Shown here: piece by piece, positions 57,789 to 64,000 of the stretch
How the letters are laid out: every line of letters begins with the position of its first letter
Numbering within the stretch: position 1 is the stretch's first letter
The notes under the pieces: model-generated
The model's input: the letters and a program-made list of their open reading frames with translations, nothing else
Told to the model about the DNA's origin: nothing
Databases searched by the model: none
NCBI RefSeq assembly: GCF_002865985.1
Contig: NZ_LNDD01000003.1
Location: 248,001 to 312,000, forward strand
DNA length: 64,000 nucleotides
Reading direction: 5' to 3'
DNA from: Thermotoga sp. SG1
Lineage (GTDB): Bacteria > Thermotogota > Thermotogae > Thermotogales > Thermotogaceae
Program-made: the position numbers and the translations under genes

Positions 57789-57791
57789 ATA

Positions 57792-58127
57792 GGGAGAGGG
57801 GTAGGTGGTCGCGGGGACGCACACTCGCGTTCCCCGAGGAAAGTCCGGACTCTGGAGCGGGGTGCCGGGTAACGCCCGGGAGGGGTGACCCTCGGACAGG
57901 GCCATAGAGAAGAAGACCGCCCGATGAGGGCAAGGGTGGAACGGTGGGGTAAGAGCCCACCAGCGTCGGGGTAACCCGGCGGCTTGGCAACCCCCACCTG
58001 GAGCAAGGCCAAGCAGGGGGTTGGGTTGCTCCCCCTATTCCCCCGGGTTGGCCGCTTGAGGTGTGCGGTAACGCACACCCTAGATTGATGACCACCCACG
58101 ACAGAATCCGGCTTATGCCCCTCTCCC
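57792..58127 (+). ncRNA. rnpB: RNase P RNA (type A, catalytic)
   Basis: The RNA is bounded by the P1 helix: GGGAGAGGGG (57792-57801) pairs with CCCCTCTCCC (58118-58127). The universal sequence GAGGAAAGTCCGGA is at 57837-57850 and ACAGAATCCGGCTTA at 58101-58115; these form the P4 region. The helices between them are exceptionally GC-rich, fitting a hyperthermophile. Ends are taken from the outer base pair of P1. It lies 3 bases after the transporter gene with no clear promoter of its own and is followed at once by a strong -10 for rel. It processes the 5' ends of pre-tRNAs. Confidence 0.97.
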
Positions 58128-58128
58128 G

Positions 58129-58137
58129 TGTTATAAT
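58129..58137 (+). promoter_or_regulatory. Extended -10 promoter for rel at the 3' end of rnpB
   Basis: TGTTATAAT is a perfect extended -10. It starts one base after the end of RNase P RNA, so any -35 contacts would fall inside P1 and the upstream RNA. The following TTTTTT (58137-58142) may also help release the rnpB transcript behind the P1 helix. Transcription would begin near 58144, leaving a 26-base leader for rel. Confidence 0.55.
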
Positions 58138-58169
58138 TTTTTCACAAAGGTTCAATCGGTGGTGAAACG

Positions 58170-60314
58170 ATGCTGAACAGAACTGAACTCGAATCGGAAG
58201 CCAGAGCAGTGGTCAGAGAATTAGAGTCACTGAGGAAAAAGAGCTTTTCCAGAGAAGAAAAGAGGCTTCTAATGAAAGCCTACGAGTTCGCGTGGATTGT
58301 TCATGAAGGACAAAAGAGATTTTCTGGCGATCCGTTCATCTCACATCCCGTGGAGGTTGCAAAGATTCTGGCTGAGTTGGGGGTCGACTCCACCACGTTG
58401 ACGGCGGCTCTTCTCCATGATACGGTCGAAGACGGTGAAGGTGTTAGTCTCGATCAGATAAAAGAACTCTTTGGAAATGAGATCGCAAGGATAGTAGACG
58501 GTGTCACCAAGGTGAGCAGCATAAACACTCCCATCGGACCGGATCAGGATTCTAGGAAAAGAATGGAGACCATACAGAAGATGTTCCTCGCAATGGCTGA
58601 GGATATGCGTGTGATCTTTGTGAAACTTGCCGACAGACTCCATAACATGCGTACCATGCAGTATGTCCAGGACCCGGAAAAGAAGAGGTACAAGGCCTAT
58701 GAAACCCTCGAGGTGTATGCTCCACTTGCTCACAAATTGGGAATATATTCTATGAAATCAGAACTCGAGGATCTTGCTTTCAAGGTTCTGTATCCGGAGG
58801 AGTATTACAAGATAAAGGAACTCGTTGCAGAAAAGAGAAAGGAAAGAGAGAAGAGAACGAACGAGTACATCTCGATCCTGAAAAGTGCTCTCGAGGAACA
58901 CAGAATAAAGGCCACCGTTGAGGGAAGATACAAGCACTACTACAGCATCTGGAGAAAGATGAAGGAAAAGGGGAAGAAGTTCGAGGAGATATACGATCTC
59001 ATAGCCCTCAGAGTTGTGGTGAAGGATGTTACAACCTGTTACACCGTCCTTGGAATCGTACACAACATCTGGAAACCCCTTCCTGGTAGATTCAAAGATT
59101 ACATCGCGGCTCCAAAATCAAACGGCTACAGATCTCTTCATACAACGGTTATCACGAAATATGGTGAACCTCTGGAGATACAGATCAGAGACGAAGAGAT
59201 GCACAGGGAAGCCGAGTACGGTCTCATCGCTCACTGGATATACAAGGAAAAACCTGACGTGAAAACAGCGAAAGAATGGATTGAAAGATTACTTGACTGG
59301 AGAAAGGAACTCGCTCAGGGATTCACAGAATTTGAAGACATAAAGAAGGAACTCCAAATGGACGAGGTTTTCGTTTTCACACCCAAGGGGGATATCATTC
59401 ACCTTCCAAAAGGTGCTACTCCCATCGACTTTGCTTATGCAATACACACAGAAGTGGGGCACCATTACAGCGGTGCAAAGGTAAACGGAAAGATCGTTCC
59501 CATAGATTATCAGTTGAAGAACGGCGATGTCGTGGAGATCATCGTGAACAAGAACTCCTCCGGTCCCAGCGTCGACTGGTTGAAATACGCCAGGACCCAC
59601 AACGCACGGGCGAAGATCAGAAGATTTTTGAAAGAAAAACTCGCTCCGGAACTCGTTGAAAAGGGAAAGGAAACCCTCAGAAGGATATGCAGAAAACTGG
59701 GAAAATCCTTTGAGGAAGTGATGCAGTCGGATGGAATAAAAAAGTACCTGAACTCTTATTCTGAAAGAGATTTCTTCATGAAAATTGGAGAAGGTAGTAT
59801 CACCACGCAGGATCTGTTAGAGGCCATCCTGGGGAAGAAGATAGTCGTAAGGAGGAAAACAAAGAAGAAAAAGCCGAAATCTCAAAACATCGTAACAGTC
59901 GACGGAATAGAAAGCATAGAGTTTCACATAGCCAGGTGCTGCCATCCAATAAAGGGAGATCCAATAGTGGCCGTTGTGAGCAAAAGGGGAATGAGCATTC
60001 ACCGAAGTGACTGCAAGAATCTGAAAGGCATTTCTCAGGAAAAGGTATTCCCTGCAGAATGGAATCTTGAAGTATCCGATATGTTCGATGCCTATGTAAG
60101 GGTCGTTCTCGATTCAGAAAAAAGCCTTCCCAGTTTGATAGATCGTGTGACGAGCCTGGGAGCTGAGTTTGTTGGTGTGAAGACTTTGAAGGACAGAAAT
60201 CCCATTCTTGTCCAGCTCCATATAAGGATCTCCAACACCAGCGAATTGAGCGAATTTTTGAGCAGGCTGAAAACTTACAGATACGTTCTGGACGCAGAAA
60301 GGGTGATACAGTGA
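58170..60314 (+). CDS. rel: Bifunctional (p)ppGpp synthetase/hydrolase Rel
   Basis: Rel (714 residues) makes and degrades the alarmone (p)ppGpp. The HD hydrolase domain (about 40-190) has [10 protein letters not shown] and [10 protein letters not shown]. The synthetase domain (about 240-370) has [10 protein letters not shown]-like [10 protein letters not shown] and the [16 protein letters not shown] substrate loop. A TGS domain (about 395-460, [27 protein letters not shown]), a zinc/helical part with [12 protein letters not shown], and a C-terminal ACT domain complete it. It is the first gene after a strong promoter and overlaps dtd by 4 bases. Confidence 0.96.
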   Translation: MLNRTELESEARAVVRELESLRKKSFSREEKRLLMKAYEFAWIVHEGQKRFSGDPFISHPVEVAKILAELGVDSTTLTAALLHDTVEDGEGVSLDQIKELFGNEIARIVDGVTKVSSINTPIGPDQDSRKRMETIQKMFLAMAEDMRVIFVKLADRLHNMRTMQYVQDPEKKRYKAYETLEVYAPLAHKLGIYSMKSELEDLAFKVLYPEEYYKIKELVAEKRKEREKRTNEYISILKSALEEHRIKATVEGRYKHYYSIWRKMKEKGKKFEEIYDLIALRVVVKDVTTCYTVLGIVHNIWKPLPGRFKDYIAAPKSNGYRSLHTTVITKYGEPLEIQIRDEEMHREAEYGLIAHWIYKEKPDVKTAKEWIERLLDWRKELAQGFTEFEDIKKELQMDEVFVFTPKGDIIHLPKGATPIDFAYAIHTEVGHHYSGAKVNGKIVPIDYQLKNGDVVEIIVNKNSSGPSVDWLKYARTHNARAKIRRFLKEKLAPELVEKGKETLRRICRKLGKSFEEVMQSDGIKKYLNSYSERDFFMKIGEGSITTQDLLEAILGKKIVVRRKTKKKKPKSQNIVTVDGIESIEFHIARCCHPIKGDPIVAVVSKRGMSIHRSDCKNLKGISQEKVFPAEWNLEVSDMFDAYVRVVLDSEKSLPSLIDRVTSLGAEFVGVKTLKDRNPILVQLHIRISNTSELSEFLSRLKTYRYVLDAERVIQ

Positions 60315-60760
60315 GAGCCGTCGTTCAGAGAGTAAGCGAGGCGATGGTGGTCGTAAATGAGAAGGTGGTGGGAGCCATCGGAAAGGGGCTCCTTGTTTTT
60401 GTTGGTGTTGGAAAGGATGATACTGAGAAGGATTGTGAATGGCTTGCCGAGAAGGTATCGGGGCTTCGAATATTCGAAGATGAAGAGGGAAAAATGAACT
60501 TATCGGTTATGGATGTTGGGGGAGAAGTGCTTGTGGTCTCTCAATTCACACTCTATGGAGACTGCCGCAGAGGAAAAAGACCTTCTTTCACAGAGGCCGC
60601 TCCTCCCGAGAAAGGGAAAGAACTTTATGAGAAGTTCATAGACCTGCTGGAGAAGAAGGGGTTGAAGGTGGAAAAAGGGATCTTCAGAGCACACATGCAC
60701 GTTCATCTGGTGAACGATGGACCTGTCACACTCCTTCTGGATTCTTCCAAACTCTTTTGA
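60311..60760 (+). CDS. dtd: D-aminoacyl-tRNA deacylase
   Basis: DTD (149 residues) removes D-amino acids from tRNA. The family motifs are [15 protein letters not shown] at the start, [21 protein letters not shown] in the middle, and the Gly/Pro-Val loop in [15 protein letters not shown] near the end. The start is GTG, overlapping the rel stop (GTGA). The rel-dtd pair is widespread in bacteria. It is followed by queH after 9 bases. Confidence 0.97.
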   Translation: MRAVVQRVSEAMVVVNEKVVGAIGKGLLVFVGVGKDDTEKDCEWLAEKVSGLRIFEDEEGKMNLSVMDVGGEVLVVSQFTLYGDCRRGKRPSFTEAAPPEKGKELYEKFIDLLEKKGLKVEKGIFRAHMHVHLVNDGPVTLLLDSSKLF

Positions 60761-60769
60761 GGTGAGAGG

Positions 60770-61342
60770 GTGCTGATACACGTTTGCTGTGCCCCAGATC
60801 TTCTCACAACACTTTTTCATGTGAAAGATGCAGAGTTTTTCTTTTACAATCCTAACATCCAGCCTCCTTTGGAGTACAGAAAGAGAGAAGACGCTGTAAA
60901 GAGCGTGGCGTCTCACTTTTCCTTGAAGGTGATTTTCGGAGAATATTCGGTGAATGAAGTGAAAAGTTGGTATCACGTCGTTCGAGATTACAGAGATCTC
61001 GGTGAAGGCAGTGAAAGATGTAAAAGGTGTATTGGCTTTCTTCTCAAACGAACCGCTCAGGAAGCTTTAAAAAGGGGACACGATTCTTTTTCCACCACCC
61101 TCCTTGCGAGTCCAAAAAAGGACCTTTCCATGATCGAGGAGATAGGAAAGACGTTGGAGAAAAAGTACGGTGTGGTATTCTATTTCAAGAATTTCAGAAA
61201 GGGAGGAGCCTATCAGGTGGGTGTGAGATTTTCCAGAGAACTTGGAATTTACAGGCAGAATTACTGTGGATGCGTGTTCAGTCTCCTGGAAAGAAGGAGG
61301 AAGCTACATGCTAAGGCTTCCCGAGAGAATAACGGTGTGTGA
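60770..61342 (+). CDS. queH: Epoxyqueuosine reductase QueH
   Basis: QueH (190 residues) performs the last step of queuosine synthesis, reducing epoxyqueuosine in tRNA, and replaces QueG in many bacteria. Its cysteine-rich iron-sulfur motifs are intact: C6-C7-x2-D10 in HVCCAPD, C84-x2-C87 in ERCKRC, and C166-x-C168 in YCGC. The length is as in the T. maritima protein of known structure. The start is GTG behind GAGGTGAGAG. The end overlaps the next gene by 35 bases. Confidence 0.95.
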   Translation: MLIHVCCAPDLLTTLFHVKDAEFFFYNPNIQPPLEYRKREDAVKSVASHFSLKVIFGEYSVNEVKSWYHVVRDYRDLGEGSERCKRCIGFLLKRTAQEALKRGHDSFSTTLLASPKKDLSMIEEIGKTLEKKYGVVFYFKNFRKGGAYQVGVRFSRELGIYRQNYCGCVFSLLERRRKLHAKASRENNGV

Positions 61343-62078
61343 CGGTGAGAAGATCCTTTGGAACGGGCTTGGACTCTCTGATTCTTTCATCTTTGAAACC
61401 ACGAAGACCGTTCTGGAATCGAACGTCCCTGTGAAAGGAAGTATCTACTGTTTTCCTGCAAAGACGATTCTTGGGAAGATGGCTGTTTTCGTTGAGACTA
61501 AAATCGAACCATGGGATCTGATCGTGGAACTCTTGAACCACGAATTTCTCAAAACAAGGTGGTACAATGAAGAAGTGGAGAAGGTAGTGGAGATTCTTTC
61601 TGAAAACTGGCGTCCTGGAAAAAGAGTGTTTGTGGTGCAGTCAGAAGGTTTTGAAAGTCGTCTTCTTCTCAGAGAAGAGCTTTCTTTGTTTGTGGATGCC
61701 GTTTACAACGCTGGAAGTTTCGATGTTGGGGTTTCTCCTTCGAACGTTTCTTTTCGCAAAACGATCTCGGAAGGAAGGATCGCATTTTCAGATCCGGAGA
61801 AAGAGATTAGAGAAGCAGTAAGAAAAGCTCTGATGATGACCAAATATGTTGAACAAAACGTATCCTTCTATGAGAGGCTCTACGAATACAGTTTCACGAA
61901 GGTCCCTGTTTCAGATACCGTGAGAATTTTCCTGAGAACAGGAGACGTCTCGAAGACAGCCGACTCAACGAAAAAGAGCGAAGAAGAAGTGTTCAAGGAG
62001 ATTTTAAAGTTCGAGCAAGATTTTCTCATTTCTCCAAGGATTCCGCTGGAAGCTTTTGTGTTGTTGAGGGAGGGCTGA
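61308..62078 (+). CDS. Conserved protein of unknown function (Thermotoga-type)
   Basis: I do not recognise this 256-residue protein. It is predicted soluble and alpha/beta, with strands around KRVFVVQSEGFESRLLLRE and a C-terminal helical part (about 175-250) with EKEIREAVRKALMMTKYVEQNVSFYERLY. No catalytic motif stands out. The ATG at 61308 follows GAAGGAGGAAGCTAC. It overlaps queH by 35 bases and precedes the RsbW-like gene by 2 bases, so it is co-expressed with both. It may be a partner or target of that ATPase, but that is only context. Confidence 0.65.
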   Translation: MLRLPERITVCDGEKILWNGLGLSDSFIFETTKTVLESNVPVKGSIYCFPAKTILGKMAVFVETKIEPWDLIVELLNHEFLKTRWYNEEVEKVVEILSENWRPGKRVFVVQSEGFESRLLLREELSLFVDAVYNAGSFDVGVSPSNVSFRKTISEGRIAFSDPEKEIREAVRKALMMTKYVEQNVSFYERLYEYSFTKVPVSDTVRIFLRTGDVSKTADSTKKSEEEVFKEILKFEQDFLISPRIPLEAFVLLREG

Positions 62079-62080
62079 AG

Positions 62081-62491
62081 TTGCAAAACTTGATGTTCCT
62101 CATCGTTCCTTCCAAACGTTCATACATAAAGATTGCACGCTCTACTATGCGTGATTTTTTGTTGCTTAACGGCTTTCCGAATAGTTTAGTTGTGGACATG
62201 GAGATAGTCCTTGGAGAGCTTCTCGCCAATGTGATAAAGCACACTTACAAAGGAGATGAGACGAAAAAGATTATTGTGAGTTATGTGGTGAAAGATGGAG
62301 CTTTCTACATTCTTGTAAGGGATTTCGGTGATCCTGTGGATCCCACCAGACTGAAACCCATTCCTCCAGATCTGAAGAATCCTAGAGAGGGAGGGTACGG
62401 TCTTTACATAATCCATCAGGTGGTGGACGATATCAAGATACGACCTCTGAAAGTGGGCAATCTCACTATAGTCAGGAAAGATTTGAGGTGA
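62081..62491 (+). CDS. RsbW/SpoIIAB-like histidine-kinase-type ATPase
   Basis: This 136-residue protein consists only of a GHKL ATPase domain of the anti-sigma-factor serine kinase family: the N box ELLANVIKHTYKG, the G1 box VRDFGDPVDP, and the glycine-rich GGYGLYII. RsbW and SpoIIAB bind sigma factors and phosphorylate antagonists, but no sigma factor, antagonist or phosphatase gene is adjacent. The start is TTG behind GGAGGGCTGAAG. It sits 2 bases after the unknown protein and 4 bases before trmFO. Confidence 0.85.
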   Translation: MQNLMFLIVPSKRSYIKIARSTMRDFLLLNGFPNSLVVDMEIVLGELLANVIKHTYKGDETKKIIVSYVVKDGAFYILVRDFGDPVDPTRLKPIPPDLKNPREGGYGLYIIHQVVDDIKIRPLKVGNLTIVRKDLR

Positions 62492-62495
62492 CACA

Positions 62496-63803
62496 ATGAT
62501 TGTGAACGTCATCGGAGCAGGTTTTGCAGGCTCAGAAATTGCGTATAACCTTGGAAAACGTGGAGTAAAAGTGCATCTTTATGAAATGCGTCCAAAGAAG
62601 ATGACGGAAGTACACAAAACTGGATACTTTGCAGAACCCGTCTGTAGCAACTCTTTCAAATCGGAAGAGATAACGAATGCCGAGGGCCTTTTGAAAGCTG
62701 AAATGAAGATGATGGGTTCTCTAATCCTCGAAGTGGCAGAAAGAACGCGTGTTCCTTCTGGGAAGGCGCTGGCTGTGGATAGGAACGCCTTTGCAAGAGA
62801 GGTCACAAAAATAATAGAGGGAATGGAAAATGTTGAGATCGTAAGAGAAGAAGTTACCGGTTTCAATTCCGATGAGGGTATCTGGATAGTGGCGACGGGA
62901 CCAGCTACCTCAGAGGGGCTCATTTCTTTTTTGAGAGAGCTTCTAGGAGAAGACTTTCTGTTCTTCTTCGATGCTGTTTCTCCGATTGTGACCTTTGAGT
63001 CCATAGACATGAGCGGGTGTTTTTGGGGAGACAGATTCGGAAAGGGGAACGATTACATAAACTGTCCTCTCACCAGGGAAGAATACGAGGAACTCTGGAA
63101 AGCGCTCGTTGAGGCAGAGGTCATTGAAATGGAGGATTTCGACAGAAGGTTTCTCTTTGAACGATGCCAGCCTGTTGAAGAGATCGCAAAAAGTGGAAAG
63201 GACGCTCTGAGATACGGCCCTCTGAGACCGACAGGACTGGTGGATCCTCGAACCGGTAAAGAACCGTACGCCGTGGTTCAACTTCGTCGTGAAGACAGAG
63301 AAGGAAAATTTTACAGCCTCGTTGGATTTCAAACGAGGTTGAAATGGGGAGAACAGAAGAAGGTCATCCAGAAGATCCCCTGCTTGAGAAACGCAGAGAT
63401 CGTCCGTTACGGTGTGATGCACAGGAATGTTTACATCAATTCTCCCAGAGTACTTGATCCCTTCTTTCGTTTGAAAAAACATCCTAATGTTTTCTTTGCG
63501 GGGCAAATCACCGGTGTGGAAGGGTACATGGAATCGGCGGCATCCGGGATCTACGTAGCGTACAACGTGTACAGAATCCTGAAAGGTCTTTCTCCGCTTC
63601 GCCTTCCTGAAGAAACCATGATGGGAGCTCTCTTCAGTTATATAATAGAAAAGGTCGAAGGTGATCTGAAACCGATGTACGCAAACTTTGGGCTGCTTCC
63701 TCCTCTTTCTGTCCGGGTTCGAAACAAGTTCGAGCGCAGGAAACTTCTCGCAGAACGAGCCATGAAAGCGATGAAAGAGTTTCTGGAGAAAAATCCCTGG
63801 TGA
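62496..63803 (+). CDS. trmFO: Methylenetetrahydrofolate-tRNA-(uracil-5-)-methyltransferase TrmFO
   Basis: TrmFO/Gid (435 residues) makes m5U54 in the T-loop of tRNA using methylene-tetrahydrofolate and FAD. The FAD-binding VIGAGFAGSEIAYNL, the EPVCSNSFKS motif with its catalytic-region cysteine, LRYGPLRPTGLVDPRTG, and the C-terminal FFAGQITGVEGYMESAASG loop are all conserved. The ATG follows GAGGTGACACA. It completes a set of tRNA-modification genes here with queH. The cofactor pool is supplied by glyA earlier in the window. Confidence 0.96.
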   Translation: MIVNVIGAGFAGSEIAYNLGKRGVKVHLYEMRPKKMTEVHKTGYFAEPVCSNSFKSEEITNAEGLLKAEMKMMGSLILEVAERTRVPSGKALAVDRNAFAREVTKIIEGMENVEIVREEVTGFNSDEGIWIVATGPATSEGLISFLRELLGEDFLFFFDAVSPIVTFESIDMSGCFWGDRFGKGNDYINCPLTREEYEELWKALVEAEVIEMEDFDRRFLFERCQPVEEIAKSGKDALRYGPLRPTGLVDPRTGKEPYAVVQLRREDREGKFYSLVGFQTRLKWGEQKKVIQKIPCLRNAEIVRYGVMHRNVYINSPRVLDPFFRLKKHPNVFFAGQITGVEGYMESAASGIYVAYNVYRILKGLSPLRLPEETMMGALFSYIIEKVEGDLKPMYANFGLLPPLSVRVRNKFERRKLLAERAMKAMKEFLEKNPW

Positions 63804-63818
63804 AGCGAGGGGGTAGGG

Positions 63819-64000
63819 GTGAAGGTGGAGTTCACTGTATCAGAAGACAGGATGCAGGCTTACGTCATCGTAAGGAAAGAAAGACCCGACGAACCTCCCC
63901 TGTCGAAGGAAGAACTTATAAGTGCTCTACAGTATGCCGGGATAAAGTACGGAATAAAAGAGGATGTAGTTGACGATCTCACAAGATCTCCTGTTTACAA
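63819..64000 (+). CDS. FapA/DUF342-family protein, N-terminal fragment cut by the window end
   Basis: The reading frame is open from GTG 63819 to the edge, giving about 60 residues. The start MKVEFTVSEDRMQAYVIV and the helix SKEELISALQYAGIKYGIKEDVV match the N-terminus of FapA/DUF342 proteins, which have a short beta strand followed by a small helical module. The rest lies outside the window. GAGGGGGTAGGG precedes the start, 15 bases after trmFO. Family assignment is moderate because the diagnostic beta-helix is not visible. Confidence 0.7.
   Translation, partial: MKVEFTVSEDRMQAYVIVRKERPDEPPLSKEELISALQYAGIKYGIKEDVVDDLTRSPVY

Noticed and set aside
57110-57907. Plus-strand reading frame running from the transporter gene into rnpB
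   Set aside because: It is out of frame with the EamA protein, ends inside the structured RNA, and has no family resemblance.

Overview
The window is a gene-dense, almost intergenic-free stretch of a Thermotoga chromosome. The evidence is the gene order (tatD, a large flagellar operon, dnaX, gap, a pgk-tpi frame overlap, tig, clpP, fliQPO-cheYWA, cinA, pcm, cysS, glyA, upp, rnpB, trmFO), the Lys/Glu/Arg/Val-rich proteins, the frequent TTG and GTG starts behind GGAGGTGAT-type ribosome binding sites, and an RNase P RNA with the extremely GC-rich helices of a hyperthermophile. From memory, CheY and CheW are close to but not identical with the T. maritima proteins, so a near relative such as T. 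neapolitana is more likely than T. maritima itself. I saw no insertion sequence, prophage, CRISPR array, rRNA or tRNA, and no gene-free stretch longer than 300 bases.

Layout: 47-1946 tatD and a DegT-family aminotransferase. 1943-3046 (minus) two tandem paralogues of unknown function. 3127-12908 a flagellar operon: MotE/YlxF-like protein, fliK, flgD, flgE, flbD, motA, motB, fliL, fliM, fliY. 12898-16302 envelope and metabolic genes: a metallo-beta-lactamase-fold hydrolase, a CsaB-type pyruvyl transferase, a site-2-protease-like protein without its zinc histidines, and a lytic transglycosylase. 16390-25016 core functions: dnaX, ybaB, gap, pgk/tpi, yqeY, a TrmN6-like methylase, acpS, tig, clpP. 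25036-31050 (minus) cinA, cheA, cheW, cheY, fliO, fliP, fliQ and a SYLF lipid-binding protein. 31093-37803 pcm, an ABC/FtsX transporter (minus), rsmG, a lipoate-ligase-like gene, rsmI and a MarR regulator.

37864-41204 holds a probable outer-envelope (toga) cluster: an SLH/coiled-coil Omp-alpha-like protein, an intact patatin, a degenerate patatin and an OstA/LptA-like protein. 41201-46039 has a DHH-CBS-nucleotidyltransferase fusion and a biotin-dependent decarboxylase module without its beta subunit. 46053-57788 has a second cheW, cysS, glyA, upp, rnr, yjbQ, a cation exchanger, a PEGA-domain protein (minus), tldD/tldE and a drug/metabolite transporter. 57792-64000 has rnpB, rel, dtd, queH, an unknown protein, an RsbW-like ATPase, trmFO and the start of a FapA/DUF342 protein.

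Three themes stand out. Two loci in opposite orientation supply much of the flagellar export, hook, switch, stator and chemotaxis apparatus. RNA maturation is over-represented (rnpB, rnr, CCA-type enzyme, queH, trmFO, rsmG, rsmI, trmN6-like, dtd). Several genes point to envelope biogenesis around a toga. The best lead for something undescribed is the 37864-41204 envelope cluster with its paired active and dead patatins. The clearest decoding event is the -1 frameshift that joins PGK to TIM, already known in T. maritima.
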